This document shows positions 45,429 to 53,773 of a stretch of 64,000 nt of DNA, in pieces. The DNA is taken from positions 372,001 through 436,000 of the forward strand of contig CATOSD010000002.1 in NCBI GenBank assembly GCA_951812395.1. The letters are read 5' to 3'. The stretch's first letter is position 1. Every line of letters starts with the position of its first letter. Made by a program: the position numbers and the translations under genes. The notes beneath the pieces are model-generated. The model saw nothing but the letters and a program-made list of their open reading frames with translations. It had not been told where the DNA came from and did not search any database. The DNA comes from an uncultured Dehalococcoidia bacterium (GTDB taxonomy: Bacteria > Chloroflexota > Dehalococcoidia > Lucifugimonadales > CATOSD01).

Positions 45429-45833
45429 GTGCGCCCGTACAGACCGCCGTCCGCCGTGGTCAGTGAGCAACTTATGCGTTCTATCACCCACGCGCCCGGC
45501 GCCATGGAGGAGCGGCTCCAACAGTCGCTCGGCGAGCGAATGCCGCCGTCGACGAGCCGCGTTCCGGCCCACTTCCGCGAAACGACCATCTGCTACGCGT
45601 ACATGTGTCCTTATGCCTACGGTTGCAACGAGAAGAGCTTGCGGCCCGCCCAGGTGTTAGCTCGCCGCTGTATGAGGTACATGCCCGAACCCTTGCGGGT
45701 GCGGCCCGGCATGTCTGACCTGGCCCTCGACGTGCTCGCCAGGCAGCGGAAGTCGGGCGTCGCTCTCTCGCCCGCGACCAACACCATACTGGACAAGTTC
45801 AGGCCCAACGGCCCTCTGCGTATCAGGGCGTAG
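45429..45833 (+). CDS. Hypothetical protein downstream of the operator-like site
   Basis: A possible 134-residue protein from GTG 45429 (alternative ATG 45474). Third codon positions are mostly G or C, as in real genes here, and it lies between a plausible promoter and the SDR gene 33 bp downstream. It contains a Cys/Tyr-rich stretch (TICYAYMCPYAYGCNE). I do not recognise it. It could also be a remnant of a larger gene. Confidence 0.4.
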   Translation: MRPYRPPSAVVSEQLMRSITHAPGAMEERLQQSLGERMPPSTSRVPAHFRETTICYAYMCPYAYGCNEKSLRPAQVLARRCMRYMPEPLRVRPGMSDLALDVLARQRKSGVALSPATNTILDKFRPNGPLRIRA

Positions 45834-45866
45834 TTGGCCGCCATCCAAAGACAGGAGGACTTCGCG

Positions 45867-46634
45867 ATGGGTTCAGGCATGTTCGATCTGAGCGGTAAGA
45901 CGGCCGTGGTTACCGGCGGCAACGGCGGCATTGGGTTGGGCATCGCTCTGGGTCTGGCCGGAGCGGGGGCAAACGTAGTGGTGGCGGCACGAGACGAGGA
46001 CAAGACCGCCGCCGCGGTCTCCCGCATCGAGACCATCGGAGTGGGAGCGCTGGGCGTGCGCACGGACGTCGCGGACGAGGCGTCGGTGGCGAACATGGTG
46101 GAGCGAACAGTCGAGCGGTTCGGCGGCGTTGACGTGCTGGTGAACAACGCCGGAGTCAGTGTGCGCAAGCCGCCCCAGGATTATGCCCTGGAGGAGTGGG
46201 AGCGGGTAATTGACATCAACCTGAACGGCCTGTTCCTGTGCTGCCGTACGGTCTACGCGGGCATGGCCGCCCATGGAGGCGGGAAAATCATCAATATCGG
46301 TTCGATGACCTCGATATTCGGCAGCGACTGGGTGGCGCCCTACTCGGCGAGCAAGGGCGGAGTGGTGCAGCTCACTAAGAGCCTGGCCGTCGCGTGGGCG
46401 AAGGACAACATCCAGGTGAACGCAATACTGCCCGGCTGGATTCACACCGACCTGACGGCGGTCATACGCACCGACAACCGCCCGCGCTACGACTTCATCG
46501 AGGCCCGTATACCGCACGGCCGCTGGGGCGAGCCGGACGAAATGGCGGGCACGGCCGTATTCCTGGCCGCGCCCGCGTCCGACTACGTAACGGGCGTGTC
46601 CATCCCCGTGGACGGCGGCTACAGCGTGTTTTGA
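45867..46634 (+). CDS. Short-chain dehydrogenase/reductase
   Basis: A 255-residue classical SDR. The NAD(P) motif is TGGNGGIGLGIA, followed by NNAG and the active-site YSASKGG with a Ser in the preceding NIGSMTS. The C-terminus SDYVTGVSIPVDGGYSVF is typical of gluconate 5-dehydrogenase/3-ketoacyl reductase relatives. ATG 45867 follows CAGGAGGA. The substrate is unknown. Confidence 0.92.
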   Translation: MGSGMFDLSGKTAVVTGGNGGIGLGIALGLAGAGANVVVAARDEDKTAAAVSRIETIGVGALGVRTDVADEASVANMVERTVERFGGVDVLVNNAGVSVRKPPQDYALEEWERVIDINLNGLFLCCRTVYAGMAAHGGGKIINIGSMTSIFGSDWVAPYSASKGGVVQLTKSLAVAWAKDNIQVNAILPGWIHTDLTAVIRTDNRPRYDFIEARIPHGRWGEPDEMAGTAVFLAAPASDYVTGVSIPVDGGYSVF

Positions 46635-46748
46635 GGATAGCGCGTGCGTTTGGGACACGACTGCGGAGTAGTGGCAGGGAAGTCAGGGCCCTTGTGCATA
46701 GGTTCGCACTTCCGTGCAGCGTGCGAGGACGTCGAAATCGACGTCCCT

Positions 46749-46794
46749 ATGCAAAATAAGCGCGCCTACGCGTGCAAAACAGGCGCGCCTACGC
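46749..46794. repeat. 23-bp tandem duplication inside vapC
   Basis: Units 46749-46771 and 46772-46794 match at 20 of 23 positions, sharing GCAAAA and GCGCGCCTACGC. Because 23 is not a multiple of three, the duplication shifts the vapC frame into TAG. The three mismatches suggest it is not brand new. Confidence 0.9.
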
Positions 46795-47101
46795 GCGTGG
46801 CGACTGAGGCTATGAGGCAGTCAATGAGCTTGCGAACCGTTTCGCCTTGCTCTTGGCAACTACGGTACAATACGGCGGCGTCTTCATAGTCCGACGGCAG
46901 CGTTGGTATCACCACAGCCCGGTCTAAGAGGCCGCGGAGACTCAAGAAGTGCGCCTCGCTTCTCGCCCCGGCAAGCACCTCCATCCGCACGGCATCGCAT
47001 ATGGCGGCTTCGCCGGCCAGCGATTCTTCAACGAGGGCGCACACCTCAGACCCCGCATCGCGCAGGAACTCTATCCAAGCCGAGGTATCGACAAAGATCA
47101 C
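46766..47101 (-). CDS. vapC: VapC-type PIN toxin, truncated by a 23-bp duplication
   Basis: The 111 residues include the PIN acidic residues in IFVDTSAWIEFL, VRMEVLAGA and LIDCLIASVA. The protein stops at LHA, before the last conserved segment. A 23-bp tandem duplication at 46749-46794 causes this: if one copy is removed, the frame continues LHRDVDFDVLARCTEV and ends at TGA 46683-46685, giving 131 residues, the normal VapC length. The fourth acidic position (HRDVDFD) is therefore lost and the toxin is probably inactive or altered. The start overlaps the vapB stop (ATGA). Confidence 0.85.
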   Translation of the reverse strand: MIFVDTSAWIEFLRDAGSEVCALVEESLAGEAAICDAVRMEVLAGARSEAHFLSLRGLLDRAVVIPTLPSDYEDAAVLYRSCQEQGETVRKLIDCLIASVATRVGAPVLHA

Positions 47102-47301
47102 CGCAAGCGGCCGGAACGCATCTCGTCAAGGTCGCCTTCCCATCCGATTCCTCGGAGCGCGCGGGCCTCTTCGACAGACAAAGGCTTAGTCGCCAGCGTT
47201 CGCAGCGCGAAGTTAATGGCCTCACGCTGCGTCGCTATGCCATAGCGCCGCATTACCTCGGCGCACGCCTGATCATCAATATCCACGTTTGCGCGTACCA
47301 T
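47098..47301 (-). CDS. vapB: VapB-type antitoxin
   Basis: A 67-residue antitoxin. The N-terminal RANVDIDDQACAEVMRRYGIATQREAINFALR is a short ribbon-helix-helix-like DNA-binding region of the VapB/DUF2191 family. The C-terminal GIGWEGDLDEMRSGR is the toxin-wrapping tail, ending in the motif common to VapB. It overlaps vapC by 4 bp. It is intact although the toxin is truncated. Confidence 0.88.
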   Translation of the reverse strand: MVRANVDIDDQACAEVMRRYGIATQREAINFALRTLATKPLSVEEARALRGIGWEGDLDEMRSGRLR

Positions 47302-47312
47302 TCCCTGGCTCC

Positions 47313-48218
47313 CTAGTCGTCGGACGCCACCGCCGCGCGCCGCGTGAGGCCCAGCCGCTCGAGGTCGGCGACGAGCACGGCCCGCTGCTCCGGCGTCAGT
47401 GGCAGTCCCGGCGGGCGAGGGTCGCCGCAGTCGATGCCGAGACGCTCGCTCAGCACGGCCTTCAGCGTGGAGTGCATGCCGAACTGCCGCACCGCGATTC
47501 CCACCTCGCTGGCCATGTCCTGCGCCTCTTCGGCCCGGGCGTAGTCGCCGTCGTTGTAGGCGCGCCATATCTCGACCCACAGCTCGGGGGCCACGTTGGG
47601 CGGACCGTCGATGCAGCCCGTCGCGCCAATGGTTAGCGCCGGCAGCATCATCATGCAGTTGCCGACGAAGCACTCCAGCCCCATCTTGGAGAAGGCGCGC
47701 ACGTTGTGGACAATTGGCGCAGAGTGCTTCAGCCCTCGGAGTTGAGGCACACGGTCCTGGATTCTGGCCATCAGCTCCGGCGTGATCTCGACGCCGGTCG
47801 ACTGCGGCAGGTTGTACACGAAGAAAGGGAGATCGGATGCGGCCGCAACGATCCGGTAATGCTCGACGATAGCCTGGTCGGGCTGGCGATAGAAGAAGGG
47901 CGGCACACAGCAGATGGCGTCCACGCCGGCCCTGGCGGCGTGCTCGGCCATCGCGGCGGCCCGCCGGGTGTTGGGCGCGCCCACGTGCATGATGTTCTTG
48001 ATCCGGCCCCTCGCCTGATCGGCGGCGATCTCGGCGATTCGATTGTTCTCGTGATCCTCGAGAAGCACGCTCTCACCTGTGCCGCCCGCGACCCAGAAAC
48101 CGTGCACGCCGGCCTCGATATTGAACTCGATCACCTCTCTGAACGCCGCCTCGTTAAGCTCGCCGTCCCTCGTCATCGGCGTGATAATGGCTGGGTATAC
48201 GCCCTCGAACTCTGCCAT
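47313..48218 (-). CDS. Dihydrodipicolinate-synthase family lyase
   Basis: A 301-residue class I aldolase-fold enzyme. GVYPAIITPMTRDGELN, GGTGESVLL and FFVYNLPQSTG are family motifs; the Schiff-base lysine is in LRGLKHSAP. The pyruvate-binding loop GGTGE is present, but the GLKHSAP segment differs from bona fide DapA, so it may be another 2-oxoacid aldolase or a N-acetylneuraminate-lyase relative. ATG 48216-48218 follows AAAGGAG. Confidence 0.87.
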   Translation of the reverse strand: MAEFEGVYPAIITPMTRDGELNEAAFREVIEFNIEAGVHGFWVAGGTGESVLLEDHENNRIAEIAADQARGRIKNIMHVGAPNTRRAAAMAEHAARAGVDAICCVPPFFYRQPDQAIVEHYRIVAAASDLPFFVYNLPQSTGVEITPELMARIQDRVPQLRGLKHSAPIVHNVRAFSKMGLECFVGNCMMMLPALTIGATGCIDGPPNVAPELWVEIWRAYNDGDYARAEEAQDMASEVGIAVRQFGMHSTLKAVLSERLGIDCGDPRPPGLPLTPEQRAVLVADLERLGLTRRAAVASDD

Positions 48219-48257
48219 TTGCGTTGCTCCTTTCGGTAGAGGACTTGCCAAGGTCCA

Positions 48258-48378
48258 CTCTCTTCTTTGCGGGAGAAGGTTAGGGTGAATTGGCGCGGTG
48301 TGAGACCGCGGCCCACATCCCCGTATCTAGTACGGGGCAGGCCCCAACCTTCCCCCGTAAAAGGGGATGGGACTTTCC
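48258..48378. repeat. C/G palindromic intergenic repeat
   Basis: Contains GAGAAGGTTAGGGTGAATTG and the palindrome CCCCGTATCTAGTACGGGG, then CCAACCTTCCCCCGTAAAAG, in the same order as other copies. It lies between the DapA-like gene and the UbiA-family gene. Confidence 0.8.
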
Positions 48379-48433
48379 TTTCAACGGTTGCTCATTGGCT
48401 CGCGGGAATTGTAGCACATTGCCCAAGAGCGCC

Positions 48434-49375
48434 TCAGACCCGCAGTAGGGCCAGGATGCCGGCCGTGGTGGCCAGCCACAGCAGAATGGCGCAGAGCAGC
48501 GGCAGGTCGGTCACGATGACCTCTTCGGGCCGCTCGCCCAGCCCGCTGGAATGCACCAGGTACAGGTAGCGGAACAGGCCGTACGCCACGAAAGGGATGG
48601 TGAGCATCATGGCGTGGTTTTCGGGCAGGTTGGACGCGGTGAAGGTGTAAAGCGAATAGGCCACTATGGTCGAGGTGGCGACTACGCCGATGAGCTGGTC
48701 CAACAGCGGCAGCGTATAGCGTCCCAGGGTGTCCCGCTGGCTCGGGGCGTCGTCGCCGGACGCCGCGAGCTCGCCGCGGCGCTTTGCGAGCGCGATGAAC
48801 AGCGAGCCCAGCCCCGCGCAGATGTAGAGCCAGGGAGAGACGGGGACCTCGATGGCCACGGCGCCCCCGACCGTCCGCAGCACGAAGCCCAGGCTGATGG
48901 TGAACACGTCCAGCAGGATGAGACGCCGGATTCCCAGGGAGTAGGCCGCCATCGCGCCAACGTAAATGGAGGAGACTACGCCGAAGAGTGGCAGCAACGC
49001 GAACGCGCCGGCAAGGCCGCCGACCGCGAGCGCGCAAGCTCCGGCCCACGCCGCTCCTACGGGAAGCCGCCCGGACGCGATTGGTCTGTGGCGCTTGATC
49101 GGGTGCTTGCGGTCGTTCCTCCTGTCGAGGATGTCGTTGGACAGGTACACCGCCCCGCTAAGCGCGCAGAACACCGCGAAGGCCGCAGTTGCGTCGAGGG
49201 CCAGCATGGCCGCGCCGGCGAGGTCGGTCGCCTCCCACGCCTCGTTCAGCGTGAACAGCAGGGCGAGGTATACGACGAGATTCTTCGTCCACTGGCGCGG
49301 GCGGATCGCGCGGACCAACTCCAAGGCCAGGGCTGCCGGCACGAACCGCGATCTGTCTGGTCTGGCCTGCTCCAT
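48434..49375 (-). CDS. UbiA-family prenyl/phosphoribosyl transferase (DPPR-synthase-like)
   Basis: A 313-residue membrane enzyme with about nine hydrophobic helices. IRPRQWTKNLVVYLALLF and the first Asp-rich motif YLSNDILDRRNDRKHPIKRHRPIASG closely follow decaprenyl-phosphate phosphoribosyltransferase of actinobacteria. RDTLGRY and GSLFIALAKRRGEL are also shared. It may make phosphoribosyl-polyprenyl phosphate for an arabinose-containing glycan. The start ATG 49373-49375 is used; a longer frame runs into mobile element B. Confidence 0.87.
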   Translation of the reverse strand: MEQARPDRSRFVPAALALELVRAIRPRQWTKNLVVYLALLFTLNEAWEATDLAGAAMLALDATAAFAVFCALSGAVYLSNDILDRRNDRKHPIKRHRPIASGRLPVGAAWAGACALAVGGLAGAFALLPLFGVVSSIYVGAMAAYSLGIRRLILLDVFTISLGFVLRTVGGAVAIEVPVSPWLYICAGLGSLFIALAKRRGELAASGDDAPSQRDTLGRYTLPLLDQLIGVVATSTIVAYSLYTFTASNLPENHAMMLTIPFVAYGLFRYLYLVHSSGLGERPEEVIVTDLPLLCAILLWLATTAGILALLRV

Positions 49376-49425
49376 AAGGTGATGATAAGAGTGCGCCCGC
49401 GTGCCGTCAACGATAACGGCGGCCG

Positions 49426-49974
49426 CGCACACCCCGGCCGCACCCCCTCGCCCACACCCAACCCTTTCGCTCCCCGGCGCCCCGAAAAAACCGTCACTTT
49501 CCTGCGCCGCGCGTGCTCTAGCCCTGCCACCCAAACGTCCTACAGGCGCCCAACCACTGGCCCACGTCTGCGCAGTTTCTCCCCACCGTTCCCGCCCAAT
49601 CCCGCAGTCTCGCCACCCCCTCTTGCAATTTACGTACATACGTGCTACCCTCGCCCAGGCGAGGGACAGACCCCGCGGCCCGGAATCCCTACCCCCATTC
49701 GGGACAATGCCCCAGGCATCCGTAGGGGCGTCCCTTGCGGGCGCCTTGTGCCAACGGATACACGGCCGGTCGGCCCGTCGACCCCCTGTCCTACTCTGTC
49801 ACGCGGCGTGACACTTCTGCGCCGAATTGCCCACGCCGGCATTCCAGAATTGCGCAGAACCGTCGGCGCCCCCAGCTAGGAGTCGCACAGAATGTCGCAG
49901 AAACTAACAGAATTCGCTTTCCCGCTTTCGCGGGGACAGCGGTGCAGGGCGCCGGGTAGTCTGAAACAGGCTCC
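49426..49974. mobile_element. Inverted-repeat element, truncated copy B
   Basis: In reverse complement this matches 26384-26933 of copy A very closely. The outer end, read inward, begins GGAGCCTGTTTCAG and continues through GGCGCC. The last about 130 bp of copy A and the second inverted end are missing, so this copy is truncated at about 49426, close to the UbiA-family gene start. The outer end is only 16 bp from the groES -35 box. Confidence 0.85.
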
Positions 49975-49989
49975 GAATAGTGACCGCTG

Positions 49990-50019
49990 TTGACATTCAC
50001 GAATCCGTTTCGGTATCAT
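49990..50019 (+). promoter_or_regulatory. groESL promoter
   Basis: TTGACA (49990-49995), 18 bp and TATCAT (50014-50019). The CIRCE-like operator begins four bases downstream, over the expected start site. Confidence 0.8.
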
Positions 50020-50022
50020 TGT

Positions 50023-50049
50023 TTAGCAGTCTAAAAGGCAGTCTGCTAA
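50023..50049 (+). promoter_or_regulatory. CIRCE-like HrcA operator
   Basis: TTAGCAGTC, nine bases, GTCTGCTAA. The spacing and outer bases match the CIRCE consensus TTAGCACTC-N9-GAGTGCTAA, with changes at the inner positions; the arms pair at 8 of 9. HrcA repression of groESL is the expected outcome. Confidence 0.85.
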
Positions 50050-50106
50050 CCAGTGCCGGATGGGCTCAAGCAGCAAAAATTACAGTATCTAAGGAGGATG
50101 TCCCAG

Positions 50107-50412
50107 ATGACGACAGAGACGGGAGTTTCGTTCAAGCCCCTTGGCAACAGGGTTGTCATCGAACCCCTGGAGTCCGAGGAGCAGGTGAGCGCCGGCGGGA
50201 TCTACATTCCCGACACAGCGAAGGAGAAGCCTCAGGAGGGCAAGGTGGTGGCCATCGGCCCCGGCAAGCTTACGGACGATGGCAATCGAGTCGCGATGGA
50301 CGTCGCGGTCGGCGACGTCGTGGTCTACTCCAAGTACGCGGGCACCGAGTACCGAGAGGGTGAAATCGAGTACCTGGTGCTGCGTGAGGACGACATTCTC
50401 TTCAAGAAGTAG
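50107..50412 (+). CDS. groES: Co-chaperonin GroES
   Basis: A 101-residue Gro[29 protein letters not shown] contains the start of the barrel and the mobile loop, and the protein ends [14 protein letters not shown]. The start ATG 50107 lies 9 bp after AAGGAGG; ATG 50098 abuts the ribosome site and is less likely. It is the first gene of the groES-groEL operon. Confidence 0.96.
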   Translation: MTTETGVSFKPLGNRVVIEPLESEEQVSAGGIYIPDTAKEKPQEGKVVAIGPGKLTDDGNRVAMDVAVGDVVVYSKYAGTEYREGEIEYLVLREDDILFKK

Positions 50413-50508
50413 TGCCGCACAGTTTCCGGGCGGCGTTGGGCGCCCAGTGTCGGAATGCCGCCGCGCGGCGGCCACATAGAACAAGACAACAGGGGAAAAA
50501 GGAGAACG

Positions 50509-52122
50509 ATGCCAAAGCAGTTGACTTTCAGTGAGGAAGCCCGCGCTGCCATGAAGCGCGGCATCGACCAGATGGCCAACACGGTGGGCGTTACGCTCGG
50601 ACCGCGGGGTCGGAACGTAGTGCTCGACAAGAAGTTTGGCCCTCCGCAGGTATGCAGTGACGGCGTGACCATCGCCAAGGAGATCGAGCTCGAAGACCCG
50701 TTCGAGAACATGGGCGCGCAGCTTCTCAAAGAGGCGGCCAGCAAGACCAACGACGTGGCGGGCGACGGCACGACCACCGCGACGGTGCTGGCGCAGGCCA
50801 TAATTCACGAGGGCTTCAAGAACATCGCCGCCGGCGCCAACCCCATGGCGCTCAAGCGCGGCATCGAGAAGAGCGTCGCCACGCTTCGGGACGCCATCGA
50901 CGAGATGTCCACGCCTGTCGAGGGCAGGACGCAGATAGGCCAGGTGGCCTCGCTTTCGGCACACGACGACGAGATGGGCAACCTCATCGCCGACGTGATG
51001 GAGAAGGTTGGCAAGGACGGCGTGATAACCGTCGAGGAGTCCAAGGGCCTCAACTACGAGCAGGAGTTCGTAGAGGGCATGCAGATCGACCGCGGCTTCA
51101 TTTCCCCCTACCTGATAACCGACCAGGACCGCATGGAAGCCGCTATCGACGACGCCCACCTGCTGATTACCGACAGGAAGATCTCCGCGGTCGCCGACGT
51201 ACTGCCCGCGCTTGAGAAGATTCTCCAGGTCGGCAAGAACGTGGTCATAGTGGCCGAGGACATCGAGGGCGAGGCGCTCGCCACACTCGTGGTCAACAAG
51301 CTGCGCGGCACGCTCAACTGCTTGGCGGTAAAGGCCCCCGGATTCGGTGACCGCCGCAAGGCGATGCTCGAGGACATGGCCATTCTCACCGGCGGTGTCG
51401 TGATCAGCGAGGACATCGGGCGCAAGCTCGACTCCGTGACCTCCGAGGACCTCGGCAGGGCGCGCAGGGTCGTTTCCAGCAAGGAAGAGACCACCATCGT
51501 CGACGGCGCCGGCTCGGAGGACGACATCCAGGGCCGGATCAAACAGATTCGCGCGCAGGCCGAAGAGACCACCTCCGAGTTCGACCGTGAGAAGCTCCAG
51601 GAGCGGCTGGCCAAGCTCTCCGGCGGCGTCGCCATCATCAAGGTGGGCGCGGCTACCGAGGTCGAGCTGAAAGAGAAGAAGAACCGCGTAGAGGACGCCC
51701 TGTCCGCAACGCGCGCGGCTGTCGAGTCCGGTATCGTTCCGGGCGGCGGGCTCGCGCTCATCCGCGCCAGCTCCAGGCTCGACGAGATTGACCTGGCCGG
51801 CGACGAGGCGACCGGCGCCAGAATCCTCAAGAGCGCGCTGGAAGCGCCGCTGAAGCTCATTGCCGAGAACACCGGCGTGTCCGGCGACGTCATCCTGTCC
51901 GAGAGCCGCAAGAGCGAGGGCGACTGGGGCTACGACGCCGAGGTAGGCGAGTTCTCCGCGCTGCTCGAGCGCGGCATCATGGACCCCGCCAAGGTCACCA
52001 GGGCGGCCGTCGAGAACGCGTCCAGCGTGGCGGCCATGGTGCTGACCACCGAGTCGCTGATTACCGACATCAAGGAGAAGGACGCGGCCGCGGCCCCCGC
52101 CATGCCGCCGATGGACTACTAG
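50509..52122 (+). CDS. groEL: Chaperonin GroEL
   Basis: A 537-residue chaperonin. Motifs include [13 protein letters not shown], the ATP-binding [14 protein letters not shown], and [21 protein letters not shown]. The C-terminus ends [11 protein letters not shown] instead of the GGM repeats of E. coli GroEL. AAAAAGGAGA precedes ATG 50509. It follows groES by 96 bp and ends at a strong terminator. Confidence 0.97.
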   Translation: MPKQLTFSEEARAAMKRGIDQMANTVGVTLGPRGRNVVLDKKFGPPQVCSDGVTIAKEIELEDPFENMGAQLLKEAASKTNDVAGDGTTTATVLAQAIIHEGFKNIAAGANPMALKRGIEKSVATLRDAIDEMSTPVEGRTQIGQVASLSAHDDEMGNLIADVMEKVGKDGVITVEESKGLNYEQEFVEGMQIDRGFISPYLITDQDRMEAAIDDAHLLITDRKISAVADVLPALEKILQVGKNVVIVAEDIEGEALATLVVNKLRGTLNCLAVKAPGFGDRRKAMLEDMAILTGGVVISEDIGRKLDSVTSEDLGRARRVVSSKEETTIVDGAGSEDDIQGRIKQIRAQAEETTSEFDREKLQERLAKLSGGVAIIKVGAATEVELKEKKNRVEDALSATRAAVESGIVPGGGLALIRASSRLDEIDLAGDEATGARILKSALEAPLKLIAENTGVSGDVILSESRKSEGDWGYDAEVGEFSALLERGIMDPAKVTRAAVENASSVAAMVLTTESLITDIKEKDAAAAPAMPPMDY

Positions 52123-52149
52123 TCCGCAACCGCAGCCTCTTCTAAACAG

Positions 52150-52185
52150 GGCCCCGGACGAGTCGATCGTCCGGGGCCTTTTTTT
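52150..52185 (+). terminator. Intrinsic terminator of groESL
   Basis: An 11-bp perfect stem (GGCCCCGGACG with CGTCCGGGGCC), a seven-base loop, and seven T residues at 52179-52185. Confidence 0.95.
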
Positions 52186-52273
52186 CGGCCTGCGCATTGC
52201 TACCGCCGCCGCCGAGTGTGGTAGCATTACGCCAGCGCAAGTGACCCCACACAGAGTCGCGGAGAGGAGTTCG

Positions 52274-53185
52274 ATGCCGGTCCCGCATCCATTCCCTTAT
52301 CAGGGAAGCAAGAGAGCGATAGCGAGCGATATACTCCGCTATCTGCCGCGTGATACCGACCGCCTGATCGAGCCGTTCTGTGGTTCAGCCGCTGTGTCCA
52401 TCGCGGCGTCCGCGCAGGGACTCGCACGCGAATTTTGGCTCAACGACCTAAACGAACCGCTGATGCGGCTCTGGTCCTCAATCCTCGATACGCCGGAGGA
52501 GATCGCCGGGAGCTACATGGCGTTGTGGGTTGCGCAACGCCCCGACAGAAAGGCGTTCTTCGACAAGGTGCGCCGACAGTTCAACAGGTCCCCACGGCCA
52601 GATCTGCTGCTCTATCTTCTCGCGCGAATAGTCAAGGGATCGGTCAGGTACAGCGCCACGGGTGAGTTCAATCAGAGCGCCGATAACCGGCGTTCGGGGA
52701 TGCGCCCGCCCAAAATGCGCCAACAGATTCTGGGTGTCTCGCTACTGCTGGCAGGCAAGACTAAGTTGACCTCAGTTGACTTTCGAGAGGTCGTCCGCCA
52801 GGCAACTGAACGTGACACAATATACCTCGATCCGCCGTACCAGGGAACGTCGTACACGCGCGACCATCGCTACTCCCAGGGTATGCCTTTCGATGAGCTG
52901 GTCGAGGAACTGTCGGAGATGAATGGGCGTGATTTGTCGTACATCCTCAGCTATGACGGGCGCACGGGAGACAAAACCTACGGCAAGCCCCTGCCGACAG
53001 AGCTTGGACTCTTTCACATGACGATTTCCGCGGGTCGTTCTACGCAAGCCACTTTGCAAGGGGAGCGCCTCGAGACCGTGGAGTCACTGTATCTGTCCCC
53101 GGCGTTGGTAGAGCGACTAGGAGTTGGATCGCTCCATGACAAAGGCGAGACCCAATGGGGCCAGATGGAGTTACTTCCTGGATGA
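52274..53185 (+). CDS. Dam-type DNA adenine methyltransferase
   Basis: A 303-residue N6-adenine methylase of the Dam/DpnM group (D12 class N6 adenine-specific methylase family). FPYQGSKRAIASDI and LIEPFCGSAAVSIAAS bind AdoMet (FxGxG-type motif I), and YLDPPYQGTSYTRDH is the catalytic DPPY motif. GATC is the likely target by family, but not shown. ATG 52274 follows GGAGAGGAG. Its stop overlaps the start of a broken restriction endonuclease, so it is half of a former R-M system. Confidence 0.9.
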   Translation: MPVPHPFPYQGSKRAIASDILRYLPRDTDRLIEPFCGSAAVSIAASAQGLAREFWLNDLNEPLMRLWSSILDTPEEIAGSYMALWVAQRPDRKAFFDKVRRQFNRSPRPDLLLYLLARIVKGSVRYSATGEFNQSADNRRSGMRPPKMRQQILGVSLLLAGKTKLTSVDFREVVRQATERDTIYLDPPYQGTSYTRDHRYSQGMPFDELVEELSEMNGRDLSYILSYDGRTGDKTYGKPLPTELGLFHMTISAGRSTQATLQGERLETVESLYLSPALVERLGVGSLHDKGETQWGQMELLPG

Positions 53186-53767
53186 GCGACGAGGGCCTTC
53201 CAAGCGACTTCCTAAGATTGCTCAGAAGCGTTGAGGCCAAGAGGCCACGAACTGTGATAGAGCATATTCTCGAACACGGGCAGATCACTACCGAAGAACT
53301 CAGGGACGTGTACGGATACAATCATCCGCCTAGAGCCGTAAGGGATGTTCGAGAACATGGGATTCCAATTGAAACCTTTAGAGTCGAAGGCTCCGACGGA
53401 AGGCGAATCGCGGCCTATAGATTTGGTGATCCCTCGCAAACCCGGGCGGCACAACTTTCCGGCCGGACCGCGTTCGGCACAAAGCTAAGGGCCGCCCTTG
53501 TCGACAAGTATGGGTCGCGATGCAACGTTTACTTGGCAGACCAAAGATCCTGAGGTATGCCGCTCGTGCTACGGGTCCTTTCCGGAGGACTATAGCCATG
53601 TCGGTACGCGCGACATTCGCAGGTTGGATGTCCTGTGGATGGGAGACGAAGTGACGGAGTACGATAGTCTCGTAAAAGGTGCGGGGAATGACCGGCAAAA
53701 TGTGCCGGAGTACGTCAAGAGCGTGTTGCGTGAAAACGTTCTCAATCGCAGCAAGGAACCGGATTAG
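53182..53767 (+). pseudogene. HNH restriction endonuclease with deleted catalytic core
   Basis: The first part (53182-53553) encodes a winged-helix-like region and then DKYGSRCN, where an HNH domain should begin. The frame then shifts. In another frame, WQTKDPEVCRSCYGSFPEDYSHV and RRLDVLWMGDEVTEYDSL continue to TGA/TAG 53765-53767, matching the C-terminal part of HNH-type R.DpnII/MboI-like associated nucleases as I recall them. The central segment with the catalytic His-Asn-His and most zinc cysteines is missing, about 50 residues. The enzyme cannot be active. The ATG overlaps the methylase stop (ATGA). Confidence 0.75.
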
Positions 53768-53773
53768 TACAGA

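Noticed and set aside
50089..52227. A 712-codon open frame on the minus strand opposite groEL
   Set aside because: It is antisense to a clearly conserved gene, has no recognisable domains and reflects the high third-position GC of groEL.
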